From MAG-120531 sp002378585 (GTDB lineage: Bacteria > Bacteroidota > Bacteroidia > Flavobacteriales > Flavobacteriaceae): a stretch of 12,979 bases of DNA. Below are positions 1 through 9,000 of this stretch, piece by piece (position 1 is the stretch's first letter; every line of letters starts with the position of its first letter). The position numbers and the translations under genes are program-made. The stretch lies in assembly GCA_937890575.1 (NCBI GenBank), contig CALADZ010000126.1, forward strand, positions 1 through 12,979. The letters are read 5' to 3'. The notes beneath the pieces are model-generated. The model ran no database searches, was not told the DNA's origin, and was given only the letters and a program-made list of their open reading frames with translations.

Positions 1-2
1 AG

Positions 3-2177
3 CATGGATTTGCCGAAATCAGCAGGATGACTGGTTTGTCAGCTACCGAATGGAGTTGGGCAGCTTTATTGTTTGACATGGACAACGACGGACTGCGCGA
101 TGTATATGTCAGTAATGGGATTTATAAAGACCTACTCGATCGAGATTATTTAGCCTATATGGCCAACGAGGAAAAGGTCCGCCAAATGATTCAAGAGGAT
201 GATGAGGTGATCACCAAGCTGATTGATCTAATGCCCTCAAAAGCAGTCCCCAACGCGGTGTACCGCAACAAAGGAGGTTGGAAATTTGAGGATATGCGAG
301 AAACTTGGGGTATGCAAACACCCTCATTCAGCAATGGAAGTGCCTACGGGGATTTGGATAATGATGGTGATCTAGATTTGGTGGTCAACAATGTAAACAT
401 GCCTCCGTTTATCTATAAAAACAATACAGATCAACAGGCCAATGCCCTACAATTAAGCTTTAAAGCGCTGGGAAAAAACACTTTTGGGGTGGGTACCAAG
501 GCTATTATATATTATGGAGGCAACAAATCCATGGGAGAGCAATTCCCCTCTAGAGGATTTATGAGTGCCAGCCCAAATCGACTGCACTTTGGACTCGGTG
601 CAGCAAAAAAAGTGGACAGTATTGAAGTGATTTGGCCCAACAGAACCAAAAGTGTGTTGAAAGACATTGCTGCCAACCAATTGCTGCATATTGATCAGCA
701 TCAAGTGCCTACTCAAGCAATCCCTGAATCGGAGACGCTGCAAGTGCTTCAAGAGGAAATTTTTCCGGAAATAGCCCATGAAGAAGGTCCGTACATTGAT
801 TTTAATTTTGAACAGCTGCTACCAGAGATGGTGAGTCACCAAGGGCCGGCATTGGCCGTAGGAGATGTCAATGGAGATGGATACGACGATGTGTATTTAG
901 GAGGGGGAAAGAAGCAAAGCGGACAACTCGTTTTGAGCAACCCGAATGGAACCTACACGGTCCGTACTGAACCTTTTGTAGCAGCACAAAATGCGGAAGA
1001 GGTAGTGGCGTTGTTTGTAGACACCGATCGAGACGGGGATTTAGATCTGTATGTAGGAACAGGTGGAAAAGCATTTTCAAAATTTGACAGTGCGTTAAAA
1101 GATCTGTTTTATCTCAACGATGGTCGAGGAAATTTCAAGCCATTTGCCTTTGCGATTGAGGAAGCTCCTTTGTTAAATACAGGTGTAGTGATCAGCTTTG
1201 ATGCCGACGCGGACAACGATCCCGACTTGTGGATTGCCGGCAGATACGACACAGAAACCTATGGATTACCCAGTTCGGGATATCTGTTGATCAACGATGG
1301 GCTAGGGAAATTTAGTCTCTCCTCCAGTGAAGCATTCAAAGATATGGGTATGGTCCGCAGTGCCGTGGTAGCCGATCTGAATGCAGATAGCTGGCCTGAT
1401 ATCATAGCCTCTGGAGACTGGATGAACGTGGAGATTTACCTCAACAGAGCGGGAGAATTTGAGCGCGCCACTGATTTGTTCGGCATGGAAAACACACGGG
1501 GTATGTGGGGTGCATTGTATTTAGCTGACCTCAATGGTGATGGGATTAAAGACCTGATCGCGGGTAATGTAGGCACCAATAGTTTATACCAAACGGGCAT
1601 GGGTATGTGGGTCGCAGATTTTGATCAAAACGGACGTCAAGATCAGCTATTTAGCTACCAAATAAACGGGGAAGATTATCCCATACACGACAAAGATGAA
1701 CTCAGCCAACAACTCCCCTACCTCAAAAAAAACAGATTGCTCTACGCGGATTACAGCACGGCTACCTTAGAAAAGCTGCTGGGTCAATCAGCACTTGAAA
1801 GCTCAACTAATTATCGACTCAACCTAATTACTACCTCTGCTTGGGTATTTGACGGAGACAAGTTTACAGCTATTCCACTGCCTAGTGAGCTTCAATATGC
1901 TCATATACATGCGATTACAGAGTCTGATCAAAACAAAGACGGTTTTAATGATTTGCTATTTGGCGGAAATCAATCACGGATTAAACCAAGGTTTGGCGCC
2001 TCTGACGCTTCGAGTGGTTGGGCTATTCCCGGAGGAAAAAAGGGTTATTTAATAAATCAAATGCCCCTTCCTCTTGGGATAAAAGGCGACATTCGCGCCA
2101 TCTCACCAATAAAAACTAAAGCGGGGAACCGAACCATATTTGGCATTAACAACCAAAAAATAAGTATTCTTCCATGA
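3..2177 (+). CDS. FG-GAP/VCBS repeat protein with ASPIC/UnbV domain (CRTAC1-like), 5'-truncated by window edge
   Basis: The frame is open to the left edge; the first full codon is at base 3 and 724 residues are visible. Aligning with the intact paralogue at 2754 places the visible part from about residue 358 of a roughly 1,080-residue protein, so the ATG at base 27 is internal. Visible parts: the end of a first propeller with DxDxDG calcium-type loops near residues 25 and 117; an ASPIC/UnbV domain at about 155-232 (RLHFGLG, VDSIEVIWPN); an HEEGPYIDF linker near 259; and a second FG-GAP region with loops near 288, 339, 400, 458, 509, 539 and 641. Loops such as DADADNDPD and DLNADSWPD are degenerate. 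A helical insert containing QLPYLKK lies near 570. By analogy with its paralogues it should be an envelope lipoprotein with a binding or scaffold role, but its signal is outside the window. It overlaps the next gene by ATGA. The precise function is unknown. Confidence 0.93.
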   Translation, partial: HGFAEISRMTGLSATEWSWAALLFDMDNDGLRDVYVSNGIYKDLLDRDYLAYMANEEKVRQMIQEDDEVITKLIDLMPSKAVPNAVYRNKGGWKFEDMRETWGMQTPSFSNGSAYGDLDNDGDLDLVVNNVNMPPFIYKNNTDQQANALQLSFKALGKNTFGVGTKAIIYYGGNKSMGEQFPSRGFMSASPNRLHFGLGAAKKVDSIEVIWPNRTKSVLKDIAANQLLHIDQHQVPTQAIPESETLQVLQEEIFPEIAHEEGPYIDFNFEQLLPEMVSHQGPALAVGDVNGDGYDDVYLGGGKKQSGQLVLSNPNGTYTVRTEPFVAAQNAEEVVALFVDTDRDGDLDLYVGTGGKAFSKFDSALKDLFYLNDGRGNFKPFAFAIEEAPLLNTGVVISFDADADNDPDLWIAGRYDTETYGLPSSGYLLINDGLGKFSLSSSEAFKDMGMVRSAVVADLNADSWPDIIASGDWMNVEIYLNRAGEFERATDLFGMENTRGMWGALYLADLNGDGIKDLIAGNVGTNSLYQTGMGMWVADFDQNGRQDQLFSYQINGEDYPIHDKDELSQQLPYLKKNRLLYADYSTATLEKLLGQSALESSTNYRLNLITTSAWVFDGDKFTAIPLPSELQYAHIHAITESDQNKDGFNDLLFGGNQSRIKPRFGASDASSGWAIPGGKKGYLINQMPLPLGIKGDIRAISPIKTKAGNRTIFGINNQKISILP
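2174..2177 (+). other. ATGA stop/start overlap, genes 1-2
   Basis: The TGA stop of the first propeller gene shares bases with the ATG of the small lipoprotein gene. This is the classic four-base arrangement for termination-reinitiation, and it supports co-translation of the two proteins and the choice of start. Confidence 0.85.
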
Positions 2178-2761
2178 AAAAACACTACTCAATATGGGGA
2201 TTAATGGGCCTTTGTGCTATGCTGCTGTTGGGCAGTTGTCGTTCTGATTACACACAAATGGTGGAATCTGAAGCAAAAAACCCCACCCCTACCGAAGATT
2301 TATATTTTGGCTTTAAAGTGGGTCAAAACAGGAAACAATTTTTCGATCGCTGTTGGGAATTAAATAAAATGGGTAAAGTGACCCAGGGGCCGAACAACAA
2401 AACAGTGCAACATACTTTTGAAACTGCCGAAGAGGGTCAGACCTCCATTATTTATGAATTTTACGGAATATTTAATCCTGATCAAGTGATGACTGGATTG
2501 GACATGGGATTTTATTTTGAAGCCTGGGCTCCTTGGAATACAGATTTATATGCTGAAAAATTAATTCCTCAGATCAAGGATAGCTTGGTCAAATGGTATC
2601 CAGGAAATGAATTTAAATCGATTTTCCTCAAGGAATTGGACAAAGAAGTATGGATCAAAATTGACGGCAGCAGGCAAATCCTGCTCTATCCGAAAAACGA
2701 AAAAGAAATCACCGCAAAACTAGAAGACTTGCGCTACAAATACCCAGAGATTTATGAATAA
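2174..2761 (+). CDS. Small lipoprotein of unknown function, embedded in the propeller operon
   Basis: This 195-residue protein starts with a lipoprotein signal: MKKH, a hydrophobic core, and the lipobox LLGSC with Cys22 as the probable lipidated residue. The start is fixed by this signal and by the ATGA overlap with the upstream stop. The mature part is mixed alpha/beta and rich in charged and aromatic residues. It opens with a low-complexity linker (NPTPTED) and then FGFKVGQNRKQFFDRCWELNK at about 45-65, a pattern that loosely recalls small envelope proteins with a G-x-x-K-x-x-F turn-helix, although I cannot assign a family. One non-signal Cys (60) remains, so no internal disulfide is possible. 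Its 3' end overlaps the next gene by eight bases. Its position between two giant paralogues suggests that it works with them as a partner or chaperone; that is inference only. Confidence 0.9.
   Translation: MKKHYSIWGLMGLCAMLLLGSCRSDYTQMVESEAKNPTPTEDLYFGFKVGQNRKQFFDRCWELNKMGKVTQGPNNKTVQHTFETAEEGQTSIIYEFYGIFNPDQVMTGLDMGFYFEAWAPWNTDLYAEKLIPQIKDSLVKWYPGNEFKSIFLKELDKEVWIKIDGSRQILLYPKNEKEITAKLEDLRYKYPEIYE
2754..2761 (+). other. ATGAATAA eight-base stop/start overlap, genes 2-3
   Basis: The ATG of the giant lipoprotein gene lies five bases upstream of the TAA that ends the small lipoprotein gene (GAA-TAA, Glu-stop). Ribosomes finishing gene 2 pass the new start and can fall back onto it. The same eight bases recur at 6022-6029. 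Confidence 0.85.
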
Positions 2762-5700
2762 CAAGTGGGCTTTCTCTGCAGTTATATTTTTGCTTTTTGT
2801 CCTAAATGGGTGCCAAAAAGAGACCCTGCTTTTTGAAGCGATGGATCCTTCGGATATCGGGATGGAATTCAGCAACGAACTCGGATTCTCCAAAGAGTTT
2901 AATGTGTATACCTACCGCAATTTTTACAATGGAGGCGGTGTTTCGCTAGGCGATGTAAACAACGATGGATTACTAGATGTCTACCTGACGGCCAACCAGA
3001 AACCCAACCAACTATTTCTAAACAAAGGGGATTGGCAGTTTGAAAACATCACCGACCGCGCTGGTGTTGCTGGAACTAGGGCTTGGTCTACTGGGGTCAG
3101 CATGGTAGATATCAATGCAGATGGATGGTTAGATATTTATGTGTGTAATTCAGGAGATGTGTCCGGAGACAACAAGCAAAACGAACTGTTTATCAACCAA
3201 AAAGACGGCACGTTCCGCGAAGAGGCTGAAGCATATGGACTGGCTGATCAAGGCTTTTCCACCCACGCCTCGTTTTTTGACTTTGACAAGGACGGCGATT
3301 TGGATGTCTATTTGCTCAACAACTCGTACCAAGCCATCGGAAGTTTTGATTTGCGAAGAAACGAGCGACCCAAACGCGATGAATTGGGCGGAGATAAACT
3401 GCTGGAAAACAGAGGCGGTAAATTCATCGATATCAGTGAGCAAGCGGGCATCTATGGAAGCGTTATTGGGTTTGGATTAGGGGTTACCGTGGGTGATGTA
3501 AACAATGACGGATGGGAAGATATTTATGTGTCCAATGATTTTTTTGAGCGGGACTATCTGTATGTGAACCAACAGAACGGTACGTTTAAAGAAGTGTTGA
3601 CTGAGTCGATACAATCGATAAGTGGCGCTTCGATGGGTGCGGACATGGCCGATGTGGATAACGACGGCAATGCCGATATTTTTGTTACCGAAATGCTGCC
3701 CGGGGACTACGAGCGCCTCAAGTCTGTGACCACTTTTGAGGACTGGGATAAATACACCTATAACACCAAAAACGGTTACTACCACCAATACACCAGAAAT
3801 ACATTACAGAGAAATAACGGGGACGGCACGTTCAGTGAAATAGGAAGAATGGCTGGTGTCTCGGCTACAGACTGGAGTTGGGGCGCCTTGCTTTTTGATA
3901 TGAACCTCGATGGCAACAAGGACCTATTTGTGGCCAATGGCATCTACAAAGACCTCACCGATCAAGATTATCTGCAATACGTTTCCTCCAACGAGGTAAT
4001 TGAATCCATGGTGTCCGGGGATGGAGTCAACTACGCCGAGTTGGTCAATATCATCCCCTCGAATCCTATTGCCAACAAAGCATTTGCCAACCGAGGAGAC
4101 TGGAAATTTGAGAACGATACTTCGCTAGGGTTAGACACTCCAGGATTCTCGAATGGATCTGCCTATGGCGACTTGGACAACGATGGAGACCTCGATTTGG
4201 TGGTGAACAATGTGAATATGCCCTTATTTGTATACCAAAACAAGGCAGTAGATCAGCAGAAAGGTCATTTTCTTCAGTTTTCATTAAAAGGAATGGGGCA
4301 AAATACACTGGCTGTGGGCACCCAAATTACCGTACACGATGGAAACGCCTCGTACAGTGTAGCGCAGCAGCCTGTACGTGGATTTCAATCCAGTATGGAT
4401 ACCCGGCCACATATTGGATTGCCCGGGGCACAAAAAGTATCTGTGGATGTACAATGGCCCAACGGAACACGCACCCTACTGAAAGAGGTCGCTGTAGATC
4501 AAATGCTCGTTTTAGACATGAATGAAGGCGTGTCCTACGTGTCAACTGAGCCAAACCAAAAGCCGGTATTTGCCGCTTTGTCCAGTGTACCTGAGTATGT
4601 ACATGAAGAGAATAACTACATCGACTTTAACAAAGATCGACTGCTGCATCATATGATGAGTACTCCTGGACCAAAACTAGCTTTAGGAGACCTCAATGGG
4701 GATGGTTTTGAGGATTTGTTGATTCCAGGGGCTAAAGGCCTACCCAGCCAAGTGTTTGCCGGCACTGCTTCTGGGTTTGAGCCAAAGCCATGGTTTAGTT
4801 TTGACGAGAATAAAAACTCAGAAACGGTAGATGTGGCGCTCCTCGATGTGGATGGTGACGGTGATTTGGATGTTTATTTTGGCCAAGGGGGCGTTGAATT
4901 CTCCTCATTTTCCTCAGAATTGGCTGATCAGCTATACCTCAATGATGGGCGAGGATCCTTTGCCTTGTCCAAATCAGTATTGCCGACGCAAAGCGTTTAT
5001 TTCAACACAGGTAGCGTGCGCGCAGGAGATATCGATGGAGACGGCAAAACGGACCTTTTTGTAGGCGAACGATGCATCAATGGCGCCTACGGCGTTCCAG
5101 GATCAGGACACTTACTGTTTTCAGATGGAAAAGGGCACTTTGTAGACAAAACAGACACTTGGGCGCCAGAACTGAGCCAATTAGGCATGATCACTGATGC
5201 TGCTTGGACAGATCTTGATGGCGATGGAGATCTGGACTTAGTCGTCGTGGGCGAATTTATGGGAATTGAACTTTTTATCCAGGAGAACAAACAATTGGTC
5301 CGTCAAAAAGAACACCCGCTCGCTCAGAAAAAAGGTTGGTGGAACACGGTACTGGCCCAGGACTTGAATGGAGATGGATTAGTAGATTTAGCATTGGGCA
5401 ACCACGGCACCAACAGCTTCTTCAAAGCCACTCAGGAACGCCCCATCAGGTTGACTTACGGTGATTTTGATGACAACGGAGATTTGGATCCCATCATGAC
5501 TTTCCAACGCCCTGATGGCAAATACTACCCGTACAACCTACGGCACAATTTGATCGATCAAATGAAGCCACTCAAGAAATTATTTCCGGACTACGCTTCC
5601 TTTAAATCGGCAGATATAGACCAAATACTCGGTACACAAGGCATTGAAAAAGCGCAACACGTTGCGGTCAACGATTTAGAAACTGCGGTGTTGATGAATG

Positions 5701-6029
5701 GTGGCCAGCTTCAATTCACTTCGGCAAAGCTGCCGAAAGCGGTTCAAATCAGTCCGGTATATGCCATTTGTGCACAAGATTTTGACGGAGACGGAGATCT
5801 CGACCTCGCTTTTGGCGGAAACTTATTTCGAGTAAAACCCGAAGTAGGTCGTTATGACGCGAGTTATGCCCAATGGCTCGTTCAAGAAAATGGTCAATGG
5901 AAATTGCCTAAACCGGGGCATGGATTAACCATTAAGGGGGAAATCAGATCGATGGTTACCTACAAAAACTTGCTAATTGCCGCTAGAAACAGCGACTCAT
6001 TGGCCATATACTCTTTTAACCATGAATAA
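2754..6029 (+). CDS. Giant FG-GAP/VCBS repeat lipoprotein with central ASPIC/UnbV domain (CRTAC1-like)
   Basis: This 1,091-residue protein has a lipoprotein signal with lipobox VLNGC, Cys20, followed by QKE, which resembles the surface-export signal described for Bacteroidota lipoproteins. The first FG-GAP propeller carries D-x-[DN]-x-D-G-x-x-D loops near residues 66, 119, 177, 248, 300, 382 and 473, with the family hallmarks YNGGGVSLGD, GDKLLEN and TDWSWGALLFD. An ASPIC/UnbV domain lies at about 515-590 (RPHIGLPG, VDVQWPNGT). After an HEENNYIDF linker near 617 comes a second propeller with loops near 646, 698, 759, 820, 870, 904 and 1010, interrupted by a helical segment QMKPLKKLFPDY near 937. 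Propellers of this kind usually bind calcium and mediate protein or glycan contacts; no catalytic motif is visible. Eight-base overlaps with both neighbours imply coupled translation. Similarity to the upstream partial gene is high, and to the downstream one moderate. Confidence 0.95.
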   Translation: MNNKWAFSAVIFLLFVLNGCQKETLLFEAMDPSDIGMEFSNELGFSKEFNVYTYRNFYNGGGVSLGDVNNDGLLDVYLTANQKPNQLFLNKGDWQFENITDRAGVAGTRAWSTGVSMVDINADGWLDIYVCNSGDVSGDNKQNELFINQKDGTFREEAEAYGLADQGFSTHASFFDFDKDGDLDVYLLNNSYQAIGSFDLRRNERPKRDELGGDKLLENRGGKFIDISEQAGIYGSVIGFGLGVTVGDVNNDGWEDIYVSNDFFERDYLYVNQQNGTFKEVLTESIQSISGASMGADMADVDNDGNADIFVTEMLPGDYERLKSVTTFEDWDKYTYNTKNGYYHQYTRNTLQRNNGDGTFSEIGRMAGVSATDWSWGALLFDMNLDGNKDLFVANGIYKDLTDQDYLQYVSSNEVIESMVSGDGVNYAELVNIIPSNPIANKAFANRGDWKFENDTSLGLDTPGFSNGSAYGDLDNDGDLDLVVNNVNMPLFVYQNKAVDQQKGHFLQFSLKGMGQNTLAVGTQITVHDGNASYSVAQQPVRGFQSSMDTRPHIGLPGAQKVSVDVQWPNGTRTLLKEVAVDQMLVLDMNEGVSYVSTEPNQKPVFAALSSVPEYVHEENNYIDFNKDRLLHHMMSTPGPKLALGDLNGDGFEDLLIPGAKGLPSQVFAGTASGFEPKPWFSFDENKNSETVDVALLDVDGDGDLDVYFGQGGVEFSSFSSELADQLYLNDGRGSFALSKSVLPTQSVYFNTGSVRAGDIDGDGKTDLFVGERCINGAYGVPGSGHLLFSDGKGHFVDKTDTWAPELSQLGMITDAAWTDLDGDGDLDLVVVGEFMGIELFIQENKQLVRQKEHPLAQKKGWWNTVLAQDLNGDGLVDLALGNHGTNSFFKATQERPIRLTYGDFDDNGDLDPIMTFQRPDGKYYPYNLRHNLIDQMKPLKKLFPDYASFKSADIDQILGTQGIEKAQHVAVNDLETAVLMNGGQLQFTSAKLPKAVQISPVYAICAQDFDGDGDLDLAFGGNLFRVKPEVGRYDASYAQWLVQENGQWKLPKPGHGLTIKGEIRSMVTYKNLLIAARNSDSLAIYSFNHE
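6022..6029 (+). other. ATGAATAA eight-base stop/start overlap, genes 3-4
   Basis: This is identical to the junction at 2754-2761: the upstream gene ends GAA-TAA and the new ATG lies inside it. The following codons also encode NNKW in both downstream genes, so the junction plus five codons looks like a duplicated unit. Confidence 0.85.
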
Positions 6030-9000
6030 TAAATGGACATTAGCACTCAGCGTTCTATTGTTGGCCACATCGTGTACCGATAAGGAAGAAATAGATGCAG
6101 GTATTCAATTCGAATCTCTTTCTGCACAACAAACAGGTATAGACTTTTCAAATGATCTGGACCCGCAGGGACCGCTCAATATGATTGAATACCTATATTT
6201 CAATAACGGTGGTGGTGTGGCCGCAGGTGACTTAGATGGAGATGGATTAGACGACTTGTTTTTTACAGGCAACCAGGTGTCCAATAAGCTCTATAAAAAT
6301 CTAGGCGATTTTACCTTTGAAGACGTCACCCAAAAAGCAGGGATTATTCAATCAGGAGATTGGTCCAATGGGGTGGTGATGGCAGACATCAACAACGATG
6401 GACTCTTAGATATCATAGTTACCCAAGTCAGCGGCTACAAAGGGCTTCAAGGACATCATTTAGTATACCTCAATTTGGGTGGGATGAAATTCAAAGAAGT
6501 CTCTGAAGAGGTGGGATTGGCCCTAGCAGGATTCGGCACTCAGGCCTCATTCTTTGATTACGATCAAGATGGGGATCTGGATGTTTATTTGATGAACCAC
6601 TCGGTACACACGCCCTACAGCTACGGAACAGCAGAAAAAAGGAATGAAACCGATCCTTCAGCCGGCGATAAATTGCTAGAAAATACCTGGGAAACAGGCG
6701 TGCTCCAGTTTGTAGACGTCACCCAAAAAGCCGGGATTTTGAGCAGTGCATTAGGTTATGGCCTTGGGCTGCACACCGGAGATCTAAACGGCGATGGTTG
6801 GGACGATATCTATGTGGGCAACGACTTTCACGAAAACGACTATTTGTACCTCAACAATCAAGACAAAACATTTAGACAAGCACAAGGGGACTATTTGGCC
6901 CACAGCTCTCGCTTTACCATGGGGGTAGATGCGGCGGACATTGATGGAGATGGGAGAACAGACTTGATGAGCTTGGACATGATGCCCGATGACCCAGAAA
7001 TCTTCCTCAAATCAGGGGGTGAGGACGCGGATAAAGTGTCTCAAATCAAAGAAACCTTTGGATTTGGTCCACAATATTCAAGAAATCACTTGCAGATCAA
7101 TCAGAATAACCAGGGATTTGCCGATGTGGCTTTGATGACCAGAACACATGCGACTGACTGGAGTTGGTCGGTGCTGCTCCAGGACTACAACAACGATGGA
7201 AACACCGATATTTTTATCTCCAATGGCATCTTAAACCGGCCCAACGACTTGGACTACATCAATTACTTGAGCAATGTAGATTTTGCAGCCTACAACCAAG
7301 AGCAGCAAAAAGAAATCGCCCAAAAGTTAATTGGGGAAATGCCCACCTTAAAAATCAGCAATGTGGTCTTTGAGCACCAAGGTGGATTGGATTTTAAGCG
7401 ACTGACCAAAGAAGCAGGAATGGAGGAAACCTATTCCAACGGAGCTGCCTATGCGGACTTGGATCGCGATGGACGCCTTGACCTAATTGTGAACAACATC
7501 AACCAAAAAGCCAGCATATTGCGCAATGTCAGTCCCGGCTCAAAACACTGGATAGGTATAGACCTCAAATCTGACCGAGCCACTATGGGAAGTAAAGTTT
7601 CCGTGTATGCTGCAGGTAGTGTGTGGCAAAAATCACAGGCCAATGCCCGCGGATTTCAATCTTCCTCAACCCCAATTGTTCATTTTGGGTTGGGAGATCA
7701 AGCAAAAATTGACTCCATAGTCGTTGAGTGGGTGGGCAGAACTCCTAGGGTGTATAAAAACCTAAACACTGACCAATACCACATCATCCAAGAAAAAGAA
7801 GGGGCCAACGCCAAAGCTACTTTGCCACAAGCAGTAGCTATGGCAGACCTAGAGGTGTCCTTGTTCAACTACCAACACGCAGAAAATACGTATTTCGACT
7901 ACGAAAACGAAGGTCTGATGCCCGAACGACTTTCCATTGAAGGTCCTGCAGTGGTCTATGAGGATTTTAACAGTGACGGCCTAAAAGACCTATACATAGG
8001 CGGGGGTAAAAATCAAATTCCTGGCTATTACCTACAACAAACCGATGGCAGTTGGAAATACCAAGAAGTAAAAGCGTTTATCAACGATGCCATACACGAA
8101 GATGTAGATGCTGCAGCCATTGATTTTGACAAAGATGGCGACTTGGACCTTTATGTGATGAGTGGGGGGAATGACAATCCCGAAGGCGACATTCAAATGT
8201 TGGATCGACTTTATTTAAGCAATGGTAAAGGTGACTTTATCCGATTCCAAGCAGGGCTTCCCAACAGCAACAGCGGTAGTATTTCAGTAGCTGACTTCAA
8301 CAATGACGGATACCCCGACATGTATCTGGGTTCTCGTTCCATACCCAAAGGGTACGGTTTGTCCCCCTACAGTGCGCTGCTCAAAAACACTCAGGAATTC
8401 AACTTTGAACTCATCGAAAGAAAGCGTCTGGGGATGGTGACTGACAGTGAGTTTGCCGACCTTAACGGGGACGGTTGGTTAGACCTGATTGTGGTGGGCG
8501 ATTGGATGCCCGTGACTGTATGGATGAATCAAGGAGATGGGACCTTTAAGGATGAAACTGCCTCCCTAGGGTTGGATAAAACCGAAGGATTTTGGAACTG
8601 CATCACCACGACTGATCTAGACGGGGATGGACAATTGGATTTATTGGTGGGTAACGCTGGGCTAAATATGAAATGGCAGGCTTCTGAACAAAAACCCATC
8701 ACTCTATTCCTGGATGACTACGACGAAAACCAACAAGTAGACCCCATTATTTTCTATTGGATGCAGGACCGTCAGGTACCTTTTGCCTCCAAGGATAAAA
8801 TCACCGGACAACTCCCTCCTTTAAAAAAGACATTTACCGATTACAAATCGTTTACTAAAGCCAAAGACATCTCAGGGCTTACCGGTAAAAAAGAAGTCTT
8901 AGAGACCAAACAAGTGAGAGAATTGCGCTCCATGGCCTACCTCAACAAAGGCGCCTCAGGTTTTGTGGGAGTTCCTTTACCCAATATAGCCCAGCGAAGC

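Noticed and set aside
27..29. ATG as the start of the first gene
   Set aside because: The frame is open back to base 3 and the upstream residues (HGFAEISR) align with the interior of the paralogue (GTFSEIGR). There is no signal peptide at 27, so this Met is internal.
465..700. RNA-binding function for the ASPIC/UnbV proteins
   Set aside because: Some databases label such proteins RNA-binding, but these are lipoproteins outside the cytoplasm with no RNA-binding motif visible.
453..779. Minus-strand open frame of about 108 codons
   Set aside because: It lies wholly inside the strongly supported ASPIC/UnbV coding region, and its product shows no domain or signal. Similar antisense frames at 3150-3443, 3477-3788, 4066-4554 and 9981-10166 are rejected for the same reason.
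3139..3480. Alternate plus-strand frame inside gene 3
   Set aside because: The composition is unlike a real protein and follows from the repeated GATxxxGATGG codon pattern of the FG-GAP loops. The main frame is fully supported.
5977..6021. Earlier in-frame ATG for the gene starting at 6022
   Set aside because: The 15 added residues lie ahead of a complete lipoprotein signal and would disrupt it. They only re-read the end of the previous gene, and the 6022 start mirrors the junction at 2754.
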